From DATKMK01 sp035541895 (GTDB taxonomy: Bacteria > Desulfobacterota > Binatia > HRBIN30 > JACQVA1), in the NCBI GenBank assembly GCA_035541895.1, contig DATKMK010000005.1:1-47162 (forward strand): a stretch of 47,162 nucleotides of DNA. Reading direction: 5' to 3'. Below are positions 33,060 through 40,616 of this stretch, piece by piece. Below the pieces are notes generated by a model, which searched no databases, was not told the origin of the DNA, and worked only from the letters and a program-made list of their open reading frames with translations. Made by a program: the position numbers and the translations under genes. The stretch's first letter is position 1, and the number at the start of each line of letters is the position of its first letter.

Positions 33060-33666
33060 GCAACGATGTCTCTACGTTCGAACGCGAGCCGCCGCAAGTT
33101 GCACCGCCTCGCAATCGAGTGAACATCTTACACGCCAGAATTGAAAACTCGGGTGCGCGTAGTCGTTCCGTGGCCGCCCGATGGGCGCGAATGCGTTTCA
33201 TGTTCCCTTGAAGTCGGGTGGCACGGTCGTTGCGCTTGCGCCCCACGCCGTGAACAAGCGACCGGTGCACTTTGTTACTCGCGAAGCTGCGCGAGGCGGC
33301 GTGGTGAGTGATGTAGTGGGTGAACCCGTCTCGCGCTCGCCCCGACAGCGTCGTCCCACCGGCGCTGTCGGGGCACCGTATGCAGACGCACGCGGCCGCG
33401 GAGTGTTCGGGGAGATCAGCGAGAGGGATGGAAACTCTTACATCCCATCCGTGCAGAAAATGGGAGGCGCGTTGGCTCGAACACCTGCGAACTGCTTCAC
33501 CTTCGGCGCGTCGCAGCGCGTGCGCCGATGGCACATCGCTTGCCTTTGACTGCATCAACACGCGTGGTCCCGGCGCACTCTCGATGGACATCGCCCCCCC
33601 CGCGGTGTTCATCGACGCCGGGCCGCGCGTCGTCTGCACACCAATACGCCAACAAGGAGGAGCGCC
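33060..33666. other. 607-base region without a supported gene
   Basis: Frames crossing this stretch show no family motif, and none has a convincing ribosome site. It holds the upstream region of the NUDIX gene, one perfect 12-bp palindrome (33339-33374), a run of nine C at 33596-33604 region, and at its right end the strong AAGGAGG of the next gene. Confidence 0.5.
33339..33374. repeat. Palindrome P1 (12-bp arms)
   Basis: GCCCCGACAGCG at 33339-33350 and CGCTGTCGGGGC at 33363-33374 are perfect inverted copies around a 12-base loop (TCGTCCCACCGG). The core CCGAC-R-GCG...GGCGC-Y-GTCGG is shared with two palindromes at 34.5 and 34.7 kb. Confidence 0.75.
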
Positions 33667-33909
33667 ATGCTACATGCTGAGATCCGAACCGATCGTGACG
33701 CGTTTCACTTCTTCGGCGAGGTGAACGGCTACAATCTGGAAACCTTGCGGCAGCACGTCCGAGAAACCGCACTCGAATCGGGCACGGTACACCTGCGGCT
33801 CGAAATCGACCGCGCCGACGCGTCGGCGTTCAACGGCTCCGCGGCCGGTTGGCTCTCGCGCTTGGCTGACCGTGGAGCGTTCATTGAAATCAACGTGCGA
33901 CGCCACTGA
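33667..33909 (+). CDS. Small STAS-like protein
   Basis: An 80-residue protein preceded by a strong AAGGAGG six bases from the ATG, which supports real translation. The order is strand FHFFGEVN, helix LETLRQHVRETALES, strand VHLRLEIDRAD, helix FNGSAAGWLSRLADRG, strand FIEINV, which resembles the second half of the STAS fold of anti-sigma antagonists and MlaB. The Ser of SA in NGSAAGW lies near where such proteins are phosphorylated. The family call is by fold pattern only. It may form a unit with the lipoprotein gene 34 bases on. Confidence 0.5.
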   Translation: MLHAEIRTDRDAFHFFGEVNGYNLETLRQHVRETALESGTVHLRLEIDRADASAFNGSAAGWLSRLADRGAFIEINVRRH

Positions 33910-33943
33910 GGCGTCCAGGACCGAGCCGAGTTGAGGAATTGCC

Positions 33944-34321
33944 ATGAAACCACCAGTGGGTCGGATTCTGTTGCGGGTTCTCGCACTCGGGCTCGCACTC
34001 CAGACCGCAGGGTGCGCGCTGCTCATCGCCGGGGCGGCCGCCGGTGGAGCGGCCGGCGTTGCGACCAGCATCGACAACGACCACCAGCAACACTACAGCC
34101 CGATGACCTACGCCGGGACGGTGGTTGCCAACGTCGTCTACTGCCCGACGAAAGTGGCTTTCGCCGCGGTTGGAGCGGCCACCAGTGGGGTCGCCTATGT
34201 CGCCACGCTCGGGCGGCCGAAGCCGAGCAACACGATCTGGGCGGCCACAGTGAAGGGGGACTACGTGATGACGCCGCGGATGATCGAGGGGAAGGACGCG
34301 GTGCATTTTATCGGCGCTTGA
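33944..34321 (+). CDS. Hypothetical lipoprotein with glycine-rich segment
   Basis: A 125-residue protein with signal peptide and lipobox LQTAGC (Cys24), followed by a small-residue, glycine-zipper-like stretch LLIAGAAAGGAAGVATSI, then YAGTVVANVVYCPTKVAFAA and a second Gly/Ala-rich helix. The C terminus DYVMTPRMIEGKDAVHFIG is polar. It is probably an outer-membrane or periplasmic lipoprotein. Function is unknown. GAGGAA lies shortly before the ATG. Confidence 0.65.
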   Translation: MKPPVGRILLRVLALGLALQTAGCALLIAGAAAGGAAGVATSIDNDHQQHYSPMTYAGTVVANVVYCPTKVAFAAVGAATSGVAYVATLGRPKPSNTIWAATVKGDYVMTPRMIEGKDAVHFIGA

Positions 34322-34505
34322 ATACGCCCCTCGGAATCAGATGGTCGCGCACCGCTCAATGTCATCTCCGTCGAGACACAGCGCCTCTAGACGGCCGTTG
34401 AGCCGATGTTGTCAGTTCGTCCTCGCTCACCACGTTCGACATTGCCGAGCAATCGGCAGCGATCCCCCCAGCGCGGACGTGAATGTCGCATCACTCCGCG
34501 CTTTG

Positions 34506-34554
34506 CCCCGGCGGCGCCGTTCGCGCCCACCTTTGCCCACCGGCGTCGTCGGGG
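34506..34554. repeat. Palindrome P2 (13-bp arms, two G-T pairs)
   Basis: CCCCGGCGGCGCC at 34506-34518 pairs with GGCGTCGTCGGGG at 34542-34554 at all 13 positions if two G-T wobbles are allowed; the loop is 23 bases. It is of the same type as P1 and P3. Confidence 0.6.
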
Positions 34555-34565
34555 TGCAGCCTTTC

Positions 34566-34655
34566 CACGCTTCCGCGTGTTCCCACGCTTCCGCGTGTTC
34601 CCACGCTTCCGCGTGTTCGCACGTTTCCGCGCGTGTGTTCGCATGATTCCGCGTG
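34566..34655. repeat. 18-bp tandem array of small hairpins
   Basis: Four units start at 34566, 34584, 34602 and 34620 with exact 18-base period. The first three share CACGC-TTCC-GCGTG joined by TTCC; the fourth and a fifth at 34642 are degenerate. Each unit is itself a perfect 5-bp inverted repeat with a 4-base loop, so the array can form a row of hairpins on either strand. Confidence 0.8.
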
Positions 34656-34693
34656 GAGGTGGCCACGGCCTACCCTCCTCCCACGCGGTACGA

Positions 34694-34727
34694 CTCCGAC
34701 GGCGCCACCCCACTGGCGCCGTCGGAG
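34694..34727. repeat. Palindrome P3 (perfect 13-bp arms)
   Basis: CTCCGACGGCGCC at 34694-34706 and GGCGCCGTCGGAG at 34715-34727 are perfect inverted copies around ACCCCACT. It lies 30 bases past the stop of the response regulator gene and could help end that transcript, though no T tract follows on either strand. Confidence 0.75.
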
Positions 34728-34756
34728 CCTGCACCGCGCGCCGCGATTTGTCACAC

Positions 34757-36094
34757 CTATTCGACCCGATACGCCTTCAATCGATTGTACAGCGTCTTGA
34801 GGCTGACTCCGAGCACTTCGGCGGCGCGGCGCTTGTCCCCTTTGCATTCGTGCAATGTCGCGAACACCAATCGCCGCTCCGCCTCCGCCAGTGACAGCCC
34901 TACCTTGATCTGCACGCTCGGCCCCGACGCCGCAGTGGAGCGGATCTCCGGCGGCAGGCAATCGACGCCGATTTCAGTATCCGCCAAAATGAACGCTTGA
35001 TGGATGAGATTCTTCAGCTCGCGCACGTTACCCGGCCAGCGATGCGCGCGTAGTTGGCTCATCGCCGCTCGCGTGAAGACTTTGCTCGTGCCGTTCGCTT
35101 GATTGAGCAAGGCGAGAAAATGCTCGGCGAGCAGTTCGATATCGTCGACCCGTTCGCGCAGCGGCGGCAGTTGGATCGGGAAGACCTTCAGGCGGTACAA
35201 CAGATCTTCACGGAATTTGCCCTCGGCCACAAACTCTTCGAGATGGCGATTGGTGGCCGCCACGGTTCGTACGTCGACGGGCAGCGGGCGCTCGCCACCG
35301 ACGCGGATCACCGACGACGTTTCGAGCACTCGCAACAGCTTGACCTGCAACTCGAACGGCATCTCCGTCACTTCATCGAGAAAGATCGTTCCACCGTTCG
35401 CCCGCTCGAAGTAGCCGCGGTGCGCGTGCGCTGCGCCGGTGAAGCTGCCGCGCTCATGACCGAACAGTTCGCTTTCGATCAGCGACGGCGAGATCGCCCC
35501 ACAGTTGAGCGGAAGGAACGGACGGGTGCGGCGGCGACTCAGCGCGTGCACGGTTTCCGCGACCAACTCCTTGCCGGTGCCGCTCTCGCCGGTGATCAGC
35601 ACGGTCGCGTCTGATGGAGCGACGCGCGCTACCAAGTCGTACACGTGCTGCATTGCCGGCGAGGCGCCGACCAGCGAGCCGAATCGGCCCAGCTTGCGCA
35701 ACTCCGCGCGCAGGGAGCCGACTTCCTCGCGCAGCGCGTGCGCCCGCGCCATGTTGGCGAGCACGGCCTTCAGTCGCGGGATGTCCGGGGGTTTGGTGAG
35801 ATAGTCGGACACGCCCTTGCGCAGCGCGTCGACCACGCTGTCGACGCTGGCGTGACCGGTGATCAAGACCACCTCGGTCGGTGTACCGGGATCGAGGTCG
35901 TCGAGCAGCTCGATCCCCTTGCCGTCGGGCAGCATGAGGTCCACCAGCAACAGATCGGGCGGCTGACCGCGGAGCACCGCGCGCGCGTCCTTCAGCGACT
36001 TGGCCACACTGGTCGTGAAGCCGGCTTGCGCCGCCAGTTCGGCGAGCGGTAGCAAGAAGTTCTCGTCGTCGTCGACAACCAGTGCGTGCGGCAT
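34757..36094 (-). CDS. Sigma-54-dependent response regulator (NtrC family)
   Basis: A 445-residue regulator of three domains. Receiver: phospho-acceptor Asp52 in LLLVDLMLPDGKG. AAA+: Walker A GESGTGKE at 169-176, Walker B TIFLDE at 236-241 and the sigma-54 contact loop GSFTGA at 216-221, where the usual GAFTGA has Ser. C terminus: Fis-type helix-turn-helix with DKRRAAEVLGVSLKTLYNRL. It activates RpoN promoters when phosphorylated, most likely by the kinase encoded six bases upstream in the same operon. Target genes cannot be named from this window. Confidence 0.92.
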   Translation of the reverse strand: MPHALVVDDDENFLLPLAELAAQAGFTTSVAKSLKDARAVLRGQPPDLLLVDLMLPDGKGIELLDDLDPGTPTEVVLITGHASVDSVVDALRKGVSDYLTKPPDIPRLKAVLANMARAHALREEVGSLRAELRKLGRFGSLVGASPAMQHVYDLVARVAPSDATVLITGESGTGKELVAETVHALSRRRTRPFLPLNCGAISPSLIESELFGHERGSFTGAAHAHRGYFERANGGTIFLDEVTEMPFELQVKLLRVLETSSVIRVGGERPLPVDVRTVAATNRHLEEFVAEGKFREDLLYRLKVFPIQLPPLRERVDDIELLAEHFLALLNQANGTSKVFTRAAMSQLRAHRWPGNVRELKNLIHQAFILADTEIGVDCLPPEIRSTAASGPSVQIKVGLSLAEAERRLVFATLHECKGDKRRAAEVLGVSLKTLYNRLKAYRVE

Positions 36095-36100
36095 GAGTCC

Positions 36101-37882
36101 TCAGCTCTCGACCGGGGTGAGCGGCAGCGTGATCTGCACGCACGTGCCGCGTCCAATGTGGCTGTCCACCTCGATGCGGCCGCCGTGCGATTCGACCACC
36201 GCGCGCGCCACGTGCAGCCCGATCCCTGTGCCGCCGTCCTTGGTCGTGAAGTACATGGAGTAAATGTGTTCGAGGATATCCGGTGGGATGCCCGGGCCGC
36301 TGTCGCGCACGGAGACCATGGCGGTTCCGTTGTGCCGGTCGATCAACAGCGACATCCGCCCGCCCTCCGGCATCGCCTCCAACGCGTTGGCCGCAATGTT
36401 GAGCAGCGCTTGCTTCATCCGATCGCGATGACCCGTGAAGGGAACGCCGGCGGGCGGCAAGCTCAACTCGACTTCGACGTGCTGCTGCTTCGCTTGCGGC
36501 GCCAACAACGCGTCGAGGTCGCGAATCAACTCGCACAGGTCGAAGCGCTCGCGGGTCGTGCTCGGCGTTGTGGTTTGATTCAGCACCGCAACCAGCGACC
36601 GATTCAAGCGCGCCAGTTCCTGCCGCAACACGTACGCATACCGCTTCTGGCGCTCGCGCTGATCCGCGTCATCGTCGGCCGAGTTCAGCGCCTCGCTGAG
36701 CAATTCGAGGTTGAGTTCCATCGCACCGAGCGGAGCGCGCAGTTCGTGCGCCAGCGCGCTGTAGACGCGGCCGAGGCCGCGCATCTGCGTTGCCAGTCGC
36801 ATGTCGGTCTCGAAGGCTTCGAGCAAGTCGCGATCTTTGATCAAGACCAAATACTCGTCGCGATCCGGTTCGCCGTGCTGGTGAGCCTCCAGGCGCACGC
36901 GTCGCACGTGACCAGCAACCGACACCTCCGCGTCAATGTGCGCGCCGCCGTCTCTGCCGGTGATCCGTTCAAGGGCGGCGGAGAATACCGGCGCAAGTTG
37001 GTCCCAACGCGAGGCGAGCGCAGACTGGTCAGCGGTGCCCAGCAACGCGCAGGTGGTCGCGTTGGCAAACTCGAGCCGCTGGTGCGCCCCGATCAGCACG
37101 ACCCCGACGTCCATGAAGTTCGCGAGCGCCGCAATCCGGCGCTCCGCCTGCGAGCTGCGCTCGCGGGTGGCGCTGAGTTCACGCCCGAGTTTTCCGGCGG
37201 CCTCGATCACGGCGGCAAACTCATCCCGGCCATCGGTCGGCACCGCCTCGCCGCGTGCGCTCGCCTCCACGGTGCGCGCCAACGCTTCGCCGCGGCGCGA
37301 CAAGCGTACCTGCAGCAACACCGCGAATACGCCGATGCCCATCAAGCCCACCAGGCCGGCCACCACCATCTGTTGCCACGCGCCGCGATAGATGTCCGCG
37401 ATACGCCGGCTCTTGAGAGCCAGCCGGATGTACCCGACGATGCCGTCTTGCCGCACCAACGGGACGAACAGATGGTACTTCCCGCCCGAGCGCCCACGCG
37501 CGCTGAGGAACTGCGGTTCCATCGAGCCGTGAAAGATGACCGCCGGAATCGCGAGCTGGTGCCCGATCTCGAAATCGTCGCTGACGACGACTGTGCCGGC
37601 GTCGTCAGCGACCGTGATCGCCGCCACCACATTGGACCGCTTGCTCAGGTCCGAGATGGTCTCGACCAGCCGCTGCCGCGTCGCCGCATCGCCCTGGAGC
37701 AGTTGGGCCAGCGCTGCGTCAGATAAGCTGGCGGCGACCTCACGACCGATGAGGTTCGCCGTGTCCTCCATCACCGACGAGGTGATCGACCGGACCTCGT
37801 ATTCGGTGAGGACCGCCAGGCCGGCGAGGACAATGAGATAGATGCCAGTTGCGATGACGGTGCTTTTGACAACCAACCGCAT
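36101..37882 (-). CDS. Membrane sensor histidine kinase
   Basis: A 593-residue kinase. Transmembrane helix 1 is at about 8-27, a periplasmic sensor domain spans about 30-170, and helix 2 is at 172-192, followed by a HAMP-like linker, a PAS-like region near 250-350, the phospho-acceptor His379 in ALAHELRAPLGAM, and an ATPase domain with N box NIAANALEAM (495-504), G1 DSGPG (527-531) and G2 GTGIGL (551-556). It would phosphorylate the NtrC-type regulator encoded immediately downstream. The signal is unknown; the extracytoplasmic domain size suits a small-ligand (double-PAS/CACHE-like) sensor. Confidence 0.9.
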   Translation of the reverse strand: MRLVVKSTVIATGIYLIVLAGLAVLTEYEVRSITSSVMEDTANLIGREVAASLSDAALAQLLQGDAATRQRLVETISDLSKRSNVVAAITVADDAGTVVVSDDFEIGHQLAIPAVIFHGSMEPQFLSARGRSGGKYHLFVPLVRQDGIVGYIRLALKSRRIADIYRGAWQQMVVAGLVGLMGIGVFAVLLQVRLSRRGEALARTVEASARGEAVPTDGRDEFAAVIEAAGKLGRELSATRERSSQAERRIAALANFMDVGVVLIGAHQRLEFANATTCALLGTADQSALASRWDQLAPVFSAALERITGRDGGAHIDAEVSVAGHVRRVRLEAHQHGEPDRDEYLVLIKDRDLLEAFETDMRLATQMRGLGRVYSALAHELRAPLGAMELNLELLSEALNSADDDADQRERQKRYAYVLRQELARLNRSLVAVLNQTTTPSTTRERFDLCELIRDLDALLAPQAKQQHVEVELSLPPAGVPFTGHRDRMKQALLNIAANALEAMPEGGRMSLLIDRHNGTAMVSVRDSGPGIPPDILEHIYSMYFTTKDGGTGIGLHVARAVVESHGGRIEVDSHIGRGTCVQITLPLTPVES

Positions 37883-37948
37883 GCAGCAATCCGAGACGAA
37901 AAATTTGTAGCCGTTACGCCGTCACCAAGGAAGGGCGGCGTGTCCACG

Positions 37949-39235
37949 CTACCGATCGAGCGGCAGCGGACTCTCGCCGGTGATCAAGCGCGCCCCGCGA
38001 TTCCAGGTCAGGTAGTTCCACGCCCATTGGATCAGCACCAGCACGCGGTTGTCGAACTCCACAAGATACATCAGGTGAATGAACAGCCATGCCAGCCACG
38101 CGAGCGTGCCGTTGAACTCGACGCCGGCGAGCTTCGCCACCGCGGCGCGGCGGCCGATCACGGCCATGCTGCCCTTGTCGCGATAGTGGAACGGCCCAAC
38201 CGAACGACCGGCCAGACGGCGCCGAATCGCCTGCGCGACGTAGCGCCCTTGTTGCATCGCAACCGGGGCGACGCCTGGCAGCGGCGTGCCGCCCTGATGA
38301 CGGAAATGCGCGAGATCGCCGATCACGAGAATCTCGGGATGACCGGGCACGCTGCAATCCGTTTCGACGATGACGCGCCCGACGCGATCGAGTTGCGCGC
38401 CGGTCTTCGCCGCAATGATGTTCCCGAGCGGCGAAGCTTGTACGCCCGCCGCCCACAACACGGTGCGCGTCGCAATCGACTCGCTGCGCTCGCCGGCCCG
38501 GACCGTGACCGACTCGGGCGTGATCGCCGTCACCAGCGCCCCGGTCCGCAGTTGCACGCCGATCCGCTCGAGCGCCGCGGCGGCTTTGGCCGACAACGCC
38601 GGCGAATATGGCGGGAGGGCGCGCGCGGCGCCTTCGATCAGAATGATGCGCGCATCGGACGGATTGATGGTGCGAAAGTCGCGCGCCAGCGTGTGGGTCG
38701 CGATCTCGCTCAACGCGCCGGCCAGTTCGACGCCGGTCGGTCCGGCGCCGATGATCACGAACGTCAGCCACGCGGCGCGCCGCTCTGGATCGACCTCGCG
38801 TTCAGCCGCTTCGAACGCCCACAGAATCCGCCGTCGGATCTCGGTGGCGTCTTCGATCGTCTTCAAGCCCGGGGCGAGGGGCGCCCACTCGGCGTGTCCG
38901 AAATAGTGGTGCGTCGCGCCGGCGGCGACGATCAGTGTGTCGTACTCAATCTCGCCGTCGCTGAACACGACCCGATACGCTGCCGGATCGAGATCAATCA
39001 CCTCGGCCAGCAGCACCGCCGTGTTGCGCTGCCGATTGAGGACGCCGCGCAGCGGCGAGGCGATCTCACCCGGCGACAGGCCACCGGTCGCAACTTGGTA
39101 GAGTAGCGGCTGAAACAGATGAAAGTTGCGGCGGTCGACGACCGTGATGCGGACCGGCGCGCGCTTGAGCGCCTGCGCCGCATACAAGCCGCCGAAACCG
39201 CCGCCGATGATCACAACCCTGTGGATCGCTGTCAT
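37949..39235 (-). CDS. Type II NADH dehydrogenase (NDH-2)
   Basis: A 428-residue FAD enzyme with two dinucleotide sites: VVIIGGGFGGLYAAQALKRA at the N terminus (FAD) and FVIIGAGPTGVELAGALSEI near residue 170 (NADH). DRRNFHLFQPLLYQVATGGL is the hallmark of NDH-2, and the C terminus has a membrane-binding amphipathic/hydrophobic part (WLFIHLMYLVEF). It oxidises NADH and reduces quinone without pumping protons, feeding the act/caa3 chain. ATG 39235 is chosen directly before the FAD motif; an upstream extension has no support. Confidence 0.92.
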   Translation of the reverse strand: MTAIHRVVIIGGGFGGLYAAQALKRAPVRITVVDRRNFHLFQPLLYQVATGGLSPGEIASPLRGVLNRQRNTAVLLAEVIDLDPAAYRVVFSDGEIEYDTLIVAAGATHHYFGHAEWAPLAPGLKTIEDATEIRRRILWAFEAAEREVDPERRAAWLTFVIIGAGPTGVELAGALSEIATHTLARDFRTINPSDARIILIEGAARALPPYSPALSAKAAAALERIGVQLRTGALVTAITPESVTVRAGERSESIATRTVLWAAGVQASPLGNIIAAKTGAQLDRVGRVIVETDCSVPGHPEILVIGDLAHFRHQGGTPLPGVAPVAMQQGRYVAQAIRRRLAGRSVGPFHYRDKGSMAVIGRRAAVAKLAGVEFNGTLAWLAWLFIHLMYLVEFDNRVLVLIQWAWNYLTWNRGARLITGESPLPLDR

Positions 39236-39308
39236 GGTGCCCTGCCAGGTTACCGAAAGAGCGGGGCACAATGCACGCGTCAAGAAAAAATTCCGGGCTT
39301 GACCATGC

Positions 39309-40589
39309 ATGGGTCTCGCAGGCAAGAAGCCAGGCGTGGAAAGTCTTGCGGCGGTCCCCTTCATCGGCATGCTGCTCGGCATCGCGCTGCTGCCGCTTCT
39401 GGTTCCTCACATCTGGGAGCATCCGGCGGCGCCGATCGCGCTGGTCGCCGTCTGCTCGGCGCCGGTCGTCCTGCTGGTGCCGGGCCCGCATGAACGCGAG
39501 CTGCTGATCCACGGTCTCGAAGAGTATGTCGCGTTCATGGCGCTGATCTCGGCGCTCTACGTCACCGCCGGCGGGATTCACCTGTCGGGAAATCCGCGCG
39601 GCACGCCGCTGGTCAATGTCTCGTTCCTCGGCATCGGCGCGGTCGCGGCCAGCTTGATCGGCACCACCGGCGCGTCGATGTTGCTGATTCGTCCGTTGCT
39701 CGACGCCAATCAGGAGCGTCGAATCAAGACGCATATCGTGGTGTTCTTCATTCTGATCGTCTCGAACTCGGGTGGCTTGCTGACGCCGCTGGGCGATCCG
39801 CCGTTGTATCTCGGGTATCTCCACGGCGTGCCGTTCACGTTCACGTTCCACCTGTGGCCGGCGTGGCTGCTCGCCGCCGGTTTTCTGCTCGCCGCCTTTT
39901 GGTTGTGGGATCGCCGGGCATACGGCCGCGAAGCCCCGGAAGACTTGGCCCTCGATGCCGCGCACGAGACCGCGGTAAAGATGGACGGAAAGGTCAATCT
40001 GCTGATTGCCGCCGGCATCATCACGTGCTCGGCGCTGGGGCTGCCGAGCCCGTGGCGTGAGCTGGGGTATGGGGTGCTCATCGGCTTATCCCTGGCGTTG
40101 ACGCCCAAGGAAGTCCGCGATGCCAACACGTTCCACTACGGACCGCTCAAGGAAGTCGCGATCCTATTCCTCGGCATCTTCATCACCATGGTGCCGGCGT
40201 TGCACTCGCTCGAACAGATTGCGCCGCACTTGCCGGTGCACCATCCGATCGGCTTGTTCTTCATGAGCGGCGTCCTGTCGAGCGTGCTCGACAATGCACC
40301 GACATATTTGCTGTTCGCCAGCTTGGCTGCCGCGCATGCCGGCCACGGTGCCGATCTCGCCGCCCTCGCCACGCATTCGCCCGCGTTGCTCGCCGCCGTC
40401 AGTGTGGGCTCCGTATTCATGGGCGCCAACACCTACATCGGCAACGGTCCCAATCTGTTGGTGAAGGCGGTGGCGGAAGGCGCCGGAGAAGCGAAGGTCG
40501 AGATGCCCGACTTCCTGACCTATGCCGGATGGGCGACCCTCGTGCTTTCGCCGGTCTATCTTGGCGTGGTTTTCTTGATGTTCTGGTAG
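39309..40589 (+). CDS. CitMHS/NhaD-like sodium:proton antiporter family transporter
   Basis: A 426-residue polytopic protein with about twelve hydrophobic segments. Two related motifs mark the inverted halves of the ion-transporter fold: GTTGASMLLIRPLL with SNSGGLLTPLGDPPLYLGYL, and SSVLDNAPTYLLFASLAAAH with GSVFMGANTYIGNGPNLLVK. These fit the putative citrate/Na+:H+ antiporter group (PF16980-type). The transported ion is inferred. It is divergent from NDH-2 with 73 bases between. A GTG at 39336 is a later possible start. Confidence 0.82.
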   Translation: MGLAGKKPGVESLAAVPFIGMLLGIALLPLLVPHIWEHPAAPIALVAVCSAPVVLLVPGPHERELLIHGLEEYVAFMALISALYVTAGGIHLSGNPRGTPLVNVSFLGIGAVAASLIGTTGASMLLIRPLLDANQERRIKTHIVVFFILIVSNSGGLLTPLGDPPLYLGYLHGVPFTFTFHLWPAWLLAAGFLLAAFWLWDRRAYGREAPEDLALDAAHETAVKMDGKVNLLIAAGIITCSALGLPSPWRELGYGVLIGLSLALTPKEVRDANTFHYGPLKEVAILFLGIFITMVPALHSLEQIAPHLPVHHPIGLFFMSGVLSSVLDNAPTYLLFASLAAAHAGHGADLAALATHSPALLAAVSVGSVFMGANTYIGNGPNLLVKAVAEGAGEAKVEMPDFLTYAGWATLVLSPVYLGVVFLMFW

Positions 40590-40616
40590 CCGAGCTGCGA
40601 GTGACAGCGGGCCGCG

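Larger units (their letters stand above)
34322..34756. other. 435-base repeat-rich intergenic region
   Basis: It separates two convergent genes. It contains a short GNRA hairpin (TGCCGA-GCAA-TCGGCA, 34443-34458), palindromes P2 and P3, and an 18-bp tandem array between them. Reading frames through the array give only repetitive peptides, so no gene is called. A structured RNA or bidirectional termination zone is possible. Confidence 0.6.

Noticed and set aside
33181..33724. Overlapping plus-strand frames in the 33.1-33.7 kb gap
   Set aside because: No motif, no ribosome site, and they run across palindrome P1; not supported as genes.
34566..34655. Possible CRISPR array
   Set aside because: Units follow each other without unique spacers and are only 18 bases long; no cas genes in the window.
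34406..34894. Open frames through the 18-bp array giving peptides such as RFRVFPRFRVFP
   Set aside because: Period 18 is a multiple of three, so every frame stays open across the array; none shows a start signal or homology.
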